Shown here piece by piece: positions 8,124-17,256 of a stretch of DNA of 64,000 bases. Position 1 is the first letter of the stretch; every line of letters begins with the position of its first letter. Both the position numbers and the translations under genes were made by a program. The notes below the pieces were generated by a model. It was given only the letters and a program-made list of their open reading frames with translations, made no database searches and was not told the DNA's origin. The DNA is from Afipia sp. OHSU_II-C1 (GTDB lineage Bacteria > Pseudomonadota > Alphaproteobacteria > Rhizobiales > Xanthobacteraceae): NCBI RefSeq assembly GCF_000497575.1, contig NZ_APJI01000001.1, positions 186,001-250,000 of the forward strand. Direction: 5' to 3'.

Positions 8124-8522
8124 ATGTTTGCAGGATTGCGCGCAAGAACCTCCGGTATGGCAGCTATCGCGTTCGCGGCGGGCGCACTCTGGCCCGCTTT
8201 GGCAGGCGCGGCCGAGCTTGTGATGTTCGAGCAGGCCGGCTGCGTCTACTGTCAGCGATGGGAGCGCGACGTTGGCGCGCTGTACGACCGGACCGACGAG
8301 GCCAAGGCGCTGCCGCTGCGGCGGGTCGATATCCAGAGCCAGAAAATGAGCGGCGTTACCCTCGCCTCGCCGGTTCGCTTCACGCCGACTTTCGTGGTGG
8401 TGGACAACGGCCGCGAGATCGGCCGCATCACCGGCTACAGCAACGACAATGCGTTCTGGGGATTGCTCGACGCGCTTGCGGCGAAGCTGCAGACCACGGC
8501 GCGCGAACCGAACCGAATCTGA
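8124..8522 (+). CDS. soxS: SoxS-like periplasmic thioredoxin-fold protein
   Basis: 132-residue thioredoxin-like protein with active-site motif CVYC (40-43) and a cis-proline loop RFTPTFVVV. A hydrophobic leader (about 10-29) ending ALAGAAE predicts export. SoxS in Paracoccus reactivates the Sox carrier protein by reducing wrongly modified SoxYZ. The ATG at 8124 is preferred: an upstream ATG at 8115 lies inside the candidate operator, and one at 8157 would remove the basic N-terminus of the leader. It is divergent from soxV and precedes soxR by 17 bases on the same strand. Confidence 0.8.
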   Translation: MFAGLRARTSGMAAIAFAAGALWPALAGAAELVMFEQAGCVYCQRWERDVGALYDRTDEAKALPLRRVDIQSQKMSGVTLASPVRFTPTFVVVDNGREIGRITGYSNDNAFWGLLDALAAKLQTTAREPNRI

Positions 8523-8539
8523 TCCACCGTTTGAAAGCC

Positions 8540-8923
8540 ATGCCTATGACATCGATCCTTTCATCCGAACTGGAAACCGAACTTCGCGACGGCGCGGAAT
8601 ATTCGCCCGAGCTTGACCAGCTGATGCGCAAGGCGCGCAAGGCGAGCAACTTCCTCAAGGCGCTCTCGCACGAAAATCGCCTGCTGCTGCTGTGCCTGCT
8701 CGCCGAACGCGAACGCTCGGTCACCGAACTTGAGAACATTCTCTCGCTGCGCCAGTCCGCGGTGTCGCAACAGCTCGCGCGCCTGCGTTACGACGGCATG
8801 GTCGATACCCGCCGCGACGGCAAGACGATCTACTACAGCCTCGCCAACGAAGATGTCCGCCGGGTGATTTCGGTGGTCTACGATATTTTCTGCGCGCCGG
8901 TAGAGGCCGCGGACAAGAAATAA
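8540..8923 (+). CDS. soxR: SoxR, ArsR-family repressor with two redox cysteines
   Basis: 127-residue winged-helix regulator of the ArsR/SmtB family (DNA-reading helix around LRQSAVSQQLARLRYDGMV, 70-88). No metal-binding ELCVCDL motif is visible. Instead Cys52 (LLLLCLLAE) and Cys118 (VVYDIFCAP) stand at the two positions used by persulfide-sensing SqrR/BigR/SoxR proteins, which form a polysulfide bridge and leave DNA when sulfane sulfur is present. It follows soxS directly. The expected targets are the divergent sox promoters at about 2.7 and 8.1 kb. ATG 8540 or 8546 could be the start. Confidence 0.88.
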   Translation: MPMTSILSSELETELRDGAEYSPELDQLMRKARKASNFLKALSHENRLLLLCLLAERERSVTELENILSLRQSAVSQQLARLRYDGMVDTRRDGKTIYYSLANEDVRRVISVVYDIFCAPVEAADKK

Positions 8924-8994
8924 ACCTGCCGCAACGGCAGGCGGATGCGACGCAGCCCGCAAGGCTTTACGCCGCACCGGTCCGGGAGAACGCC

Positions 8995-10104
8995 ATGCAG
9001 AATATGTCTGCCTGGATGCAAGCAATCGTCGGTTTCGCCATCGGCGTGATCGCGGGCTTTGCCGTGCGCCATGCGCGGCTGTGCACCTTCGGCGCGATTG
9101 AAGACGCGCTGATGGGCGGCGACAGCCGGCGGCTGCGCGTGTTCGGGCTGGCGCTCGGCATTGCCATTCTCGGAACACAGGCGCTTGTTATCGGCGGCAT
9201 TCTCGATCCCGCACTCGTGACATACACGCCCGCAGCCTTGCCGCTGGTGTCGATCCTGATCGGCGGCGTGATGTTCGGCGTCGGCATGGCGATGGTCGGC
9301 ACCTGCGGCTTCGGCTCGCTGGTGCGGCTCGGCACCGGTGACCTGCGCAGCCTTGTGGTCGTTCTCGTATTGGGCGGCGCGGCTTACGCAACGCTGCGCG
9401 GAATATTCGCAACATTTCGGATCGAGTTTCTGGAATCACTGTCGCTACCCATGCCCGACGGCACGCGCGCCGACATCGCATCGCTGTCGTCGCAATTTCT
9501 CGGTATCGATACGCGAGCCATCCTCGCGGTATTGGCGGGAACGGCATTGTGCTGGCTCGCGCTGCGCGATCCCCGGCTTCGCCGCGCGCCGCGACTCCTG
9601 TCCGCAGGAGTCGTGCTCGGCATTCTGATTATCGCCGGCTGGATCGTGACCACGTGCGTGGTGGATGATTTCGCAGGCCCGGCGCGGCCGCAAAGCCTGA
9701 CGTTCGTCTCAACCATCGGCAAGGCGCTCTATGCCGGCCTGCAAAACGTCACGAATTTCGCCGACTTCGGTGTCGGCAGTGTGTTCGGGGTCGTCGCCGG
9801 ATCTTGGTTCGCCGCATGGCGTTCAGCCGAACTGCGCTGGGAGGCGTTCGACGACGATCACGAGATGCGGCGCCACCTCGGCGGCGGCTTGCTGATGGGC
9901 GCCGGCGGTATTCTTGCCGGCGGCTGCACCATTGGTCAGGGATTGACTGCGGGATCGATGCTGGCTCTGTCCGCGCCGCTCGCAATCGGCGGCATGGTCA
10001 TCGGTGCGCGGCTTGGCATCGCCATTCTGGTCGATGGCTCCCCGCGCGACATGCTTCAGCGGCGCTGGGCGAATTTCCTCGGCAAAGGCGGTCCTGCTGA
10101 ATAG
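8995..10104 (+). CDS. YeeE/YedE-family sulfur-compound transporter
   Basis: 369-residue polytopic membrane protein of the YeeE/YedE (PF04143) family, about nine or ten helices. Family cysteines lie in HARLCTFGAIEDAL (near residue 27), VGTCGFGSLVRLGTGDLRSL and LAGGCTIGQGLTAGS. Characterised relatives such as TsuA/YeeE take up thiosulfate, and PmpAB move sulfur compounds. Seventy-one bases downstream of soxR, it probably imports or exports a sulfur intermediate for the Sox system. A second family member is encoded at 10676-11725 on the opposite strand. Substrate and direction cannot be read from sequence. Confidence 0.85.
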   Translation: MQNMSAWMQAIVGFAIGVIAGFAVRHARLCTFGAIEDALMGGDSRRLRVFGLALGIAILGTQALVIGGILDPALVTYTPAALPLVSILIGGVMFGVGMAMVGTCGFGSLVRLGTGDLRSLVVVLVLGGAAYATLRGIFATFRIEFLESLSLPMPDGTRADIASLSSQFLGIDTRAILAVLAGTALCWLALRDPRLRRAPRLLSAGVVLGILIIAGWIVTTCVVDDFAGPARPQSLTFVSTIGKALYAGLQNVTNFADFGVGSVFGVVAGSWFAAWRSAELRWEAFDDDHEMRRHLGGGLLMGAGGILAGGCTIGQGLTAGSMLALSAPLAIGGMVIGARLGIAILVDGSPRDMLQRRWANFLGKGGPAE

Positions 10105-10116
10105 CTTGCAGGAGGA

Positions 10117-10581
10117 TTAGGGGCGAATAACGGTGTAGCCGCCTTCGCTCAGGGTCAGCAGGTGCCCGACGCCGACCTTCACTTCGATGGCATGCGGATT
10201 GATCTTCGGACGCTGGCCCGTTTCATGTTCGATGGTGTCGAGCGTATTGCCGCACACATCGAAGCGGACACCCTGGGTGACGAGGCTATCCACCAGTTGG
10301 CGGTTTTCGCTTTCGGCGCGAAGCAGATCAATGCCGGGACCGAACGCCACGACCTCGATGGCGATCTTGTCCTGTCCGTAAGCCTTCTGAAGATTGCTCG
10401 CCACACTCAATACCAGACGCTGCTTCTTCTGATCGGAATCGGAAATTTGCAGCGCGATGAAGTGTTCCGCGAAGGGCTTGTCCTCGGGAGGTTTCGCCTT
10501 CGTCTGCGCCAGCGCAGGATGCGAAATGGCCGACGTCAGCGCGAGGCTGGCAACGGCGAAAAAAAGTTCACGGCGATTCAT
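10117..10581 (-). CDS. exported DsrE/DsrF-like protein
   Basis: 154-residue protein with a signal peptide (MNRRELFFAVASLALTSA, ending HPALAQ) and a DsrE-like domain (PF02635): alternating beta/alpha with VVAFGPGIDLL and a single conserved cysteine in VRFDVCGNTLD. Cytoplasmic DsrE proteins carry persulfide sulfur; secreted members occur near sulfur-oxidation genes, with the cysteine the likely sulfur-accepting residue. ATG 10581 is chosen, since the frame upstream only shadows other sequence. It is 94 bases downstream of a YeeE/YedE gene on the same strand, suggesting a transporter-carrier pair. Confidence 0.82.
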   Translation of the reverse strand: MNRRELFFAVASLALTSAISHPALAQTKAKPPEDKPFAEHFIALQISDSDQKKQRLVLSVASNLQKAYGQDKIAIEVVAFGPGIDLLRAESENRQLVDSLVTQGVRFDVCGNTLDTIEHETGQRPKINPHAIEVKVGVGHLLTLSEGGYTVIRP

Positions 10582-10675
10582 GGTAGCCTGCCTCTTACAA
10601 CAACGCGCCGGAGGATGCCGGAGCGCACTCAAGAGAACAAGCCACTTGCCGTGAACGTTCTGGTGAACGCTATCG

Positions 10676-11725
10676 TTAGCGCGTTGCGAGAGCGGGAACG
10701 AAAGCCGCGCCGCGGATGCCGAGCGCTGCACCGGACAGGATGCCCGCGACGGCAATGAACGACGGCATACCGAGCGTGGAGAGACCGGTCAGGCCCTGCC
10801 CGATCGAGCAGCCGTAAGCCATCGCACCGCCGATTCCCATCAGAGCTGCGCCGGAGATCGAGCGCACCATGTGGTTCGGCGAGGTGTAGCCTTCCAGCTT
10901 GAAACGTCCGGTCGCAATTGCCGTCACGAGGCTGCCGCTGAGAACACCGACAACAAGCGCGATACCGAAGCTCAGCGAAAGGCCTGTCGAGAGCATCGTG
11001 TACTGCAGGGTGTCCGCAATCGGAGAGACGAAGGTCAGTGACGTCACAGGAATCGGGTTGAAGTCATCGGCGCCGAGCCAGCCGGTTGCAAGCCAGCCGG
11101 CCGTGACCAGAAGGCCCATCGCAAGACCGGCTGCAATCTGGCCATAAGCATTACGAAACTGACGATCCGAAAACGCGAAAATCAGCAGCGAACCGCTCGC
11201 GATCAGCGTCAGCGCGATACGGGCGACAGACTCATCAAAGCCCATGGTGGCGAGCAGCGCGGGCGCGGAAACAGTGGTCGGCGTGATTTGCGTCGCCTGA
11301 AGGAATGCAAGGCGCGCAGGCGCGATCAGGCCCTTCAGCGTCATCTGCGCGGTGACACCGATAATGGCGATCACGACCAGCGAGCGGAGGTTGCCCTTGC
11401 CAAGCAGAACCAGCGCGCGCGAGGCGCAGCCGTTGGAGAGAACCATGCCGAAGCCGAACAGGAGCCCGCCGGCGAAAATGAGCGGCGCGGAGAACGAAGG
11501 CTGCAGGTAAAGCGACTTGGCGATATCGACGAGGCCAGCACCCGCGACAAACTGCGTACCGATGATCGCAACGGCCAGGGCGACGGCATAGCTGCGGACC
11601 TTGCGGCCGTCATTGGCGGTCCACCAGTCGCGCAGGCTACTCATCAGGCAGAAGCCGCTGAGGAGACCGACAACGCCAAAGGCGAGACCAATCGCGAAAC
11701 CAGCGGAGACCGGGATACCGGGCAT
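10676..11725 (-). CDS. YeeE/YedE-family sulfur-compound transporter (second copy)
   Basis: 349-residue membrane protein of PF04143 with about ten helices. Cysteine-bearing family motifs are LLSGFCLMSSLRDWW near the N-terminus, LSNGCASRALVLLGKGNLRSL in the middle and AMAYGCSIGQGLTGLST near the end. The last two match the GxC..G.GL... motifs of the thiosulfate importer family. Compared with the copy at 8995 the sequence is clearly diverged, so this is an old duplication rather than a recent repeat. It precedes the DsrE-like gene on the same strand and likely forms a sulfur-handling pair with it. Confidence 0.85.
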   Translation of the reverse strand: MPGIPVSAGFAIGLAFGVVGLLSGFCLMSSLRDWWTANDGRKVRSYAVALAVAIIGTQFVAGAGLVDIAKSLYLQPSFSAPLIFAGGLLFGFGMVLSNGCASRALVLLGKGNLRSLVVIAIIGVTAQMTLKGLIAPARLAFLQATQITPTTVSAPALLATMGFDESVARIALTLIASGSLLIFAFSDRQFRNAYGQIAAGLAMGLLVTAGWLATGWLGADDFNPIPVTSLTFVSPIADTLQYTMLSTGLSLSFGIALVVGVLSGSLVTAIATGRFKLEGYTSPNHMVRSISGAALMGIGGAMAYGCSIGQGLTGLSTLGMPSFIAVAGILSGAALGIRGAAFVPALATR

Positions 11726-12010
11726 GACGGAGTGTCCTCAGCTACATTCAGTAAGATTTGGAGAACAATTATCTATTCGCCCGCCCGAAAACGGTCCATA
11801 TCGCTGAAAAACTAACGATATTCTTGCCCTCACGGCTCAAAATGGAGAGAATCCTTCCCCTCCCAAGGGCGGCAGGCGGATATTCTTCTCCCGCCGTTCA
11901 GCAAAAAATCAGGCTGGCGATGGCTCTCTCTATATTGCTGCCCCATAGGCGATCTATTCTGGCTAAAAGAGACGAACGTTCCCTTCCCTCCGCCAATCCC
12001 CAGAGACGGC

Positions 12011-14845
12011 ATGAACCCAGTTAAAGCTCTTACGACCCACGGCCAGGCCATCTGGCTCGATTTCCTCGCACGCGGATTCATCGCCAATGGCGAACTCAAG
12101 GCGCTGGTCGACAGCGACGGAGTGCGCGGCGTCACGTCCAATCCCTCGATCTTCGAGAAGGCGATCGGCGGCAGCAATGAATATGACGACGCCGTTTCTG
12201 CGCTGCTGAGCGAGCGCGACCGTTCGGCGAGTGATCTCTATGAAACGCTCGCGGTGGAAGACATCCAGCGCGCGGCGGATGCGCTGCATTCGGTCTATGA
12301 CGATCTGAAAGGCGCGGACGGCTATGTCAGTCTCGAAGTCTCGCCCTATCTGGCGCGCGACACCGAAGGCACCATCGCCGAGGCGCAGCGGCTCTGGGCC
12401 AGCGTCGGGCGCAGTAACCTGATGGTGAAAGTCCCCGGCACCCCCGAGGGCGTTCCAGCGATTCGCGCCCTGATTTCGCAGGGCATCAGCATCAATGTCA
12501 CGCTGCTGTTCTCGCAGAAGATGTATGCGGAAGTTCTCGAAGCCTATATCGCCGGGCTGGAGGACTTTGTCGCCGGTGGCGGCGATCCGAAGCGCATCGC
12601 CAGCGTGGCGAGTTTCTTCGTCAGCCGCATCGACACCTCGGTCGATACTCAACTCGACGGCAAGATCGCTGCCGCAAGTGGTGAGGAAAAGACGCAGCTC
12701 GAAGCACTCAAGGGCAAGGTGGCCATCGCCAATGCCAAGCTGGCCTATCAACACTATCTAAGAGTGATCGGAAGCGAGCGCTGGAAAAAGCTCGCGGCGA
12801 AGGGAGCACAGGTTCAGCGTCTGCTGTGGGCATCGACCGGTACCAAGAACAAGGCTTACAGCGACGTGCTCTATGTTGAGGAGTTGATCGGTCGCGACAC
12901 GGTCAACACCGTTCCTCCTGCAACGCTCGATGCTTTCCGCGATCACGGCAAACCGCGCGACAGTCTTGAACAGAATATCCCGGACGCCGAGCGCGTTCTC
13001 GCGGATCTCGCAAAGGCGGGCATTTCACTCGATGCAATCACCGATGCGCTCGTCGACGATGGGGTCAAGCTGTTCGCCGAAGCTTTCGACAAGTTGCTTG
13101 GGGCAGTCGCGCAAAAGCGCGCCGCCATTCTCGGCTCACGCATCGACGCGCAAACAATCAAGCTGCCTGTGGAGATTGAGAAGGACGCCAAGACTCTCCT
13201 GGAGCAGTGGCGTGCCAGCGGCACCATTCGTGCGTTGTGGCAGCGCGATCCCAAGGTATGGACCGGCGGCGGCGAGGCCAAATGGCTTGGCTGGCTCGAT
13301 GTCGTCGCGCGCGAGCAGAACGAGATCGAGCGCTACGTGGCTTTCTCGGGATGGGTGAAGAGCAAGAATTTCACCGACGTCATCGTGCTCGGAATGGGCG
13401 GTTCAAGTCTCGGACCGGAAGTGCTCGCCGAAACCTATGGCCAGATCGGCGGTTTCCCGAAACTGCGCATTCTGGACTCGACGGACCCGGCACAGGTTCG
13501 ACGGACTGAAGCCACGATCAATCTCGACAAGACACTGTTTATCGTCTCGAGCAAATCCGGCGGCACCACAGAACCGAACGCGCTGATGGAGTATTTCTTC
13601 GTGCGCGCCGGGGCAAAGGCTGCCGAGCGCTTTGTCGCGGTCACCGATCCCGGCTCGTCGCTTGAAAAAGTAGCGACCGCGCGCGGTTTCGCGCAAATCT
13701 TTCACGGCGAGCCGACCATCGGCGGCCGCTACTCGGTGCTCTCACCGTTCGGACTTGTTCCGGCGGCTGCGGCAGGAATCGATATCGCGGAGTTTCTCGG
13801 CCTTGCTGCTGCAATGGTCCGTTCCTGCGGCCCCGACGTGCCGCCTGCGGAAAATCCTGGCGTTCAGTTCGGAGTGGCGCTCGCCGCTGCCGCCAGGCAT
13901 GGCCGCGACAAGCTCACCCTGACCGGATCGACGCGCATCGCCAGCTTTGGCGCATGGGCCGAGCAGCTGATCGCCGAATCCACCGGCAAGAACGGCAAGG
14001 CGCTGATCCCGCTTGAAGGCGAACCGCTCGGCAAGCCGGAGATCTATGGCAACGACCGCGTGTTCATCGATCTTCGCCTGAAGGATGACAGCGACACTGC
14101 GCGCGAAGCGGCTCTTGCTGCGCTGGAGGCTGCGGGCCATCCCGTCATCCGCATTGTTGTGACGAGTCCGGCGCATATCGGGCAGGAGTTCTTCCGCTTC
14201 GAGATCGCAACGGCTGTTGCCGGTGCAGTGATAGGCGTCAATCCGTTCGATCAGCCGGATGTCGAAGCCGCGAAGATCAAGACGCGCGAATTGACGTCTG
14301 CATTTGAAAAATCCGGCGCATTGCCAGACGAAGTTGCCGTTGCCGCCGACGGGTCGATTGCCATCTATACCGATGCAGTAAATGCTGATGCCTTGCGAAA
14401 GTCCGGGGCCGATGGCGATCTGGCATCATGGCTCAAGGCTCACCTCGCGCGCATCAAGGCGGGTGATTATGTCGCCGCTCTCGCCTATCTCGACCGCAAC
14501 GACGCCAACATCGCTGCGATACAGAATATCCGCATGACAATCCGCGACAGTAAACAGGCCGCGACATGTGTCGGTTTCGGGCCGCGCTTTCTGCATTCCA
14601 CCGGACAGGCCTACAAAGGCGGGCCGAACAACGGCGTGTTCCTGCAGATCACTTCGGATAACTCGGACGATCTGGACGTACCCGGCCAGAAAACCAGCTT
14701 CGGCGTGATTGAGGCCGCGCAGGCGCGCGGCGATTTCGATGTGCTGGCGGAACGCGGACGGCGCGCGCTGCGGCTTCACATCACCGGAGACGTCACGAAG
14801 GGACTGGCGGCCATCGATGCGGCGGTTCAACGCGCCTTGAAATAA
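12011..14845 (+). CDS. tal-pgi: bifunctional transaldolase / glucose-6-phosphate isomerase
   Basis: 944-residue fusion. Residues 1 to about 365 are a transaldolase (TSNPSIFEKAIGGS, LMVKVPGTPEGVPAI with the Schiff-base lysine, SRIDTSVD, WASTGTKN). Residues about 385-944 are a phosphoglucose isomerase (GMGGSSLGPEV, SSKSGGTTEPNALMEYFF, KGGPNNGVFLQI). The pair links the pentose-phosphate pathway to hexose phosphates. The fusion is known in alphaproteobacteria and some actinobacteria, so length and order are normal. It stands alone, with a 285-base upstream region holding no clear gene and a convergent beta-hydroxyacid dehydrogenase after it. Confidence 0.95.
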   Translation: MNPVKALTTHGQAIWLDFLARGFIANGELKALVDSDGVRGVTSNPSIFEKAIGGSNEYDDAVSALLSERDRSASDLYETLAVEDIQRAADALHSVYDDLKGADGYVSLEVSPYLARDTEGTIAEAQRLWASVGRSNLMVKVPGTPEGVPAIRALISQGISINVTLLFSQKMYAEVLEAYIAGLEDFVAGGGDPKRIASVASFFVSRIDTSVDTQLDGKIAAASGEEKTQLEALKGKVAIANAKLAYQHYLRVIGSERWKKLAAKGAQVQRLLWASTGTKNKAYSDVLYVEELIGRDTVNTVPPATLDAFRDHGKPRDSLEQNIPDAERVLADLAKAGISLDAITDALVDDGVKLFAEAFDKLLGAVAQKRAAILGSRIDAQTIKLPVEIEKDAKTLLEQWRASGTIRALWQRDPKVWTGGGEAKWLGWLDVVAREQNEIERYVAFSGWVKSKNFTDVIVLGMGGSSLGPEVLAETYGQIGGFPKLRILDSTDPAQVRRTEATINLDKTLFIVSSKSGGTTEPNALMEYFFVRAGAKAAERFVAVTDPGSSLEKVATARGFAQIFHGEPTIGGRYSVLSPFGLVPAAAAGIDIAEFLGLAAAMVRSCGPDVPPAENPGVQFGVALAAAARHGRDKLTLTGSTRIASFGAWAEQLIAESTGKNGKALIPLEGEPLGKPEIYGNDRVFIDLRLKDDSDTAREAALAALEAAGHPVIRIVVTSPAHIGQEFFRFEIATAVAGAVIGVNPFDQPDVEAAKIKTRELTSAFEKSGALPDEVAVAADGSIAIYTDAVNADALRKSGADGDLASWLKAHLARIKAGDYVAALAYLDRNDANIAAIQNIRMTIRDSKQAATCVGFGPRFLHSTGQAYKGGPNNGVFLQITSDNSDDLDVPGQKTSFGVIEAAQARGDFDVLAERGRRALRLHITGDVTKGLAAIDAAVQRALK

Positions 14846-14851
14846 GCATCT

Positions 14852-14880
14852 GTGCGTCAGGGGTCCTGAATCGCTGACGC
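14852..14880. terminator. hairpin between convergent tal-pgi and beta-hydroxyacid dehydrogenase
   Basis: TGCGTCAG (14852-14859) and CTGACGCA (14873-14880) form a perfect 8-base stem around a 13-base loop that includes the stop of the leftward gene. There is no U-tract on either strand. It may act as a weak bidirectional end signal; confidence is limited. Confidence 0.35.
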
Positions 14881-15753
14881 AATGAATCGATAGATGTCGG
14901 TGTGGTCGGCATTCTTGTCGAGCGCCGACTTGGCGTTCTCCCAAAATGCGGCGATGGTTTCCGCATTCGAGTTATCCAGCCCGACAAGCTTCGACAGATC
15001 GGCGGCAATGCGCAGGTCCTTGGCCATCAAGGCCAGGGAGAAGCCTGACGCGAAGGTCTCCGAGATCACGAACTGCTTCATCTTGACATCGGTGGAGTTG
15101 TTCCTGCCGGTCGAAGCATTCAGCACGTCGATGACCGTATCCGGTTCGAGACCGAAACGGCGGCCGACCAGCAATGCCTCACAGGCCGCGACAAGCCCGG
15201 CGGCTGAAACATAGTTGTTCAAAGCTTTCATCGCATGACCGGAGCCGAGAGGTCCCGTCGCGAAGACTGATTTAGCCATGGCCTGCAAGACTGGCTTCGC
15301 ACGCTCGACAAGCGCTGCATCGCCTCCGGCCATAATGGACAGCGTACCGTCGACGGCACGCTTGACGCCGCCGGACACCGGCGCATCGATCAGCGCAATC
15401 CCGCGCGTCGCAAGGTCCTTGCCGAGCGACTGGGTATCGACCGGCACCGACGAACTCATGTCGATCACAAGCGCGTTTTTCGCCAGAACATCGGCGACGC
15501 CCTGCGCGCCAAGCACGGCGTCGCGCACAATCTTGCTGTCCGGCAGCATGGTGATCAGGAGCGACGCATCCTTTGCCGCTTCACGTCCGCTGGCGAAGGC
15601 TTCTCCACCCGCGGCGGCAAGCGCATCGCGCGCAGGCGTTGAAGGGTCGGCACCGCGAACCTTGAAGCCGGCTACGATGCAGCGCTTCGCCATGGGCAGA
15701 CCCATCTGGCCGAGGCCGATAAACACAACAGTGCCGGATGTCGCCATGCTCAT
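14857..15753 (-). CDS. beta-hydroxyacid (3-hydroxyisobutyrate-type) dehydrogenase
   Basis: 298-residue NAD(P)-dependent oxidoreductase of the 6-phosphogluconate/3-hydroxyisobutyrate dehydrogenase superfamily. A Rossmann motif GLGQMGLPMAKRC opens the protein. Substrate-site motif DAPVSGGVKRAVDGTL and the catalytic lysine in GHAMKALNNY follow, with a helical C-terminal domain (KDLRIAADL). The exact substrate cannot be told; 3-hydroxyisobutyrate, tartronate semialdehyde and 2-(hydroxymethyl)glutarate enzymes all share these motifs. It follows an aldehyde dehydrogenase by 72 bases on the same strand, which suggests a short alcohol/aldehyde or valine-type catabolic unit. Confidence 0.85.
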   Translation of the reverse strand: MSMATSGTVVFIGLGQMGLPMAKRCIVAGFKVRGADPSTPARDALAAAGGEAFASGREAAKDASLLITMLPDSKIVRDAVLGAQGVADVLAKNALVIDMSSSVPVDTQSLGKDLATRGIALIDAPVSGGVKRAVDGTLSIMAGGDAALVERAKPVLQAMAKSVFATGPLGSGHAMKALNNYVSAAGLVAACEALLVGRRFGLEPDTVIDVLNASTGRNNSTDVKMKQFVISETFASGFSLALMAKDLRIAADLSKLVGLDNSNAETIAAFWENAKSALDKNADHTDIYRFIASAIQDP

Positions 15754-15780
15754 CGATCCATGCTGGCCTTGGAATAAACA

Positions 15781-15807
15781 TGCCGGCGCGAGAGACCCGC
15801 GCCGGCA
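15781..15807. promoter_or_regulatory. intercistronic hairpin in aldehyde dehydrogenase operon
   Basis: Perfect 10-base stem (TGCCGGCGCG / CGCGCCGGCA) with a 7-base loop in the 72-base gap between the aldehyde dehydrogenase and the downstream dehydrogenase. There is no U-tract on the minus strand. It is probably an mRNA stabiliser that raises the first gene's expression, or a partial terminator. Confidence 0.55.
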
Positions 15808-15825
15808 CAGTCGTAAGGAACGATC

Positions 15826-17256
15826 TCAAGCCGCGTTGAAACCGGCGATCGCCTTCGCTTCGAGATATTCCTCGAGACCGAACTTGCCCCACTCGCGGCC
15901 GTTGCCCGACTGCTTGTAGCCGCCAAATGGCGCGGTGCGCTCATTCGGCACGCCGTTCAGATTGACGTTGCCCGCACGGAGCTGGCGGCCAACCTTGCGT
16001 GCGCGCTCAACGGTGCCAGCGGAGACATAGCCCGCAAGACCGTACGGCGTGTCGTTTCCGATCTTCACGGCTTCCGCCTCGTCCTTGGCGCCCATGATCA
16101 CGAGAACCGGTCCGAAGATTTCTTCGTTGGCAATCGTCATGTCACTGGTGACATCCGAGAAGATTGTCGGACGGACATAGAAGCCCTTGTTGACGCCTTC
16201 CGGCAGACCAGGACCACCGGCGACCAGCGTGGCGCCTTCGTCGATGCCCTTCTGGATCAGGCCCTGAATCTTGTCCCACTGGATGCGGTTGACGACAGGA
16301 CCGATCGTGGTGCCCTCGGCGCGCGGATCGCCCGCCTTGGTCTTGTCCGCCACAGCCTTGGCGATCGCCGCGATCTCCTTGATCTTCGCTTGCGGCACGA
16401 TCATGCGCGAAGGCGCGTTGCAGGACTGGCCGGAGTTGTTGAACATGTGCGCTACGCCGCCGGTCACAGCCTTGGTGAAGTCCGCGTCGTCGAGAATGAT
16501 GTTCGGCGACTTTCCGCCCAGTTCCTGGCTGACGCGCTTCACGGTGTTGGCGGCACGCTTCGCAACGTCGATTCCGGCACGGGTCGAACCGGTGAACGAA
16601 ATCATGTCGATTCCCGGATGTTCACTCATGGCGACGCCGACATCGGGGCCGAGACCATTGACCAGGTTGAACACCCCCTTCGGCACGCCTGCTTCATGGA
16701 GGATTTCCGCGAAGATCAGCGCCGACGACGGCGTGTATTCCGACGGCTTCAGGATCATGGTGCAGCCAGCCGCGATCGCGGGCGCGACCTTGCAGGCGAT
16801 CTGGTTGAGCGGCCAGTTCCATGGCGTGATCATGCCGACGACGCCGACCGGCTCTCGAACGACGACGGCGGAGCCGATCGGCTCTTCGAACTGGTAGTTC
16901 TTGAGAACCTCGAGCGTGGAGGCAAGATGACCGAGGCCAGCGCCGGCCTGCATCTTCTCGGCCATCGGCAGCGGCGCACCCATCTCGTCAGACACGGCAG
17001 CGCCGATATCCTTCATGCGGGTCTTGTAGACTGCGATGATCTTTTCGAGCAGCGCGACGCGCTCCTCGCGAGTGGTCTGCGAGAAGGTTTCGAATGCGCG
17101 GCGCGCTGCAGCAACCGCCTTGTCGACGTCGGCTTTCGATCCAACCGCAATCTCATACATCGCTTCTTCCGTCGCCGGATTGACGACAGGAATAGACTTT
17201 TTGACGACGGGATCGACCCAGCTTCCGTCGATATAGAACTGCATACGATTGGTCAT
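15826..17256 (-). CDS. NAD(P)-dependent aldehyde dehydrogenase
   Basis: 476-residue aldehyde dehydrogenase. Visible family motifs are ITPWNWPLNQIACKVAPA (cofactor entry), FTGSTRAGIDV, the general base in ELGGKSPNIIL, the catalytic cysteine in NNSGQSCNAPSRM, and EIFGPVLVIM. Close relatives are broad-range enzymes often named 'aldehyde dehydrogenase family protein', so the substrate is open. It is the first gene of a leftward pair with the beta-hydroxyacid dehydrogenase. A LysR regulator is transcribed away from it across a 311-base gap and probably controls it. Confidence 0.9.
   Translation of the reverse strand: MTNRMQFYIDGSWVDPVVKKSIPVVNPATEEAMYEIAVGSKADVDKAVAAARRAFETFSQTTREERVALLEKIIAVYKTRMKDIGAAVSDEMGAPLPMAEKMQAGAGLGHLASTLEVLKNYQFEEPIGSAVVVREPVGVVGMITPWNWPLNQIACKVAPAIAAGCTMILKPSEYTPSSALIFAEILHEAGVPKGVFNLVNGLGPDVGVAMSEHPGIDMISFTGSTRAGIDVAKRAANTVKRVSQELGGKSPNIILDDADFTKAVTGGVAHMFNNSGQSCNAPSRMIVPQAKIKEIAAIAKAVADKTKAGDPRAEGTTIGPVVNRIQWDKIQGLIQKGIDEGATLVAGGPGLPEGVNKGFYVRPTIFSDVTSDMTIANEEIFGPVLVIMGAKDEAEAVKIGNDTPYGLAGYVSAGTVERARKVGRQLRAGNVNLNGVPNERTAPFGGYKQSGNGREWGKFGLEEYLEAKAIAGFNAA

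Noticed and set aside
14857-15753. 2-(hydroxymethyl)glutarate dehydrogenase of the nicotinate pathway
   Set aside because: The protein belongs to the right superfamily, but it is paired with an aldehyde dehydrogenase 16 kb from enamidase and no nicotinate-type operator is seen there; superfamily membership alone is too weak.
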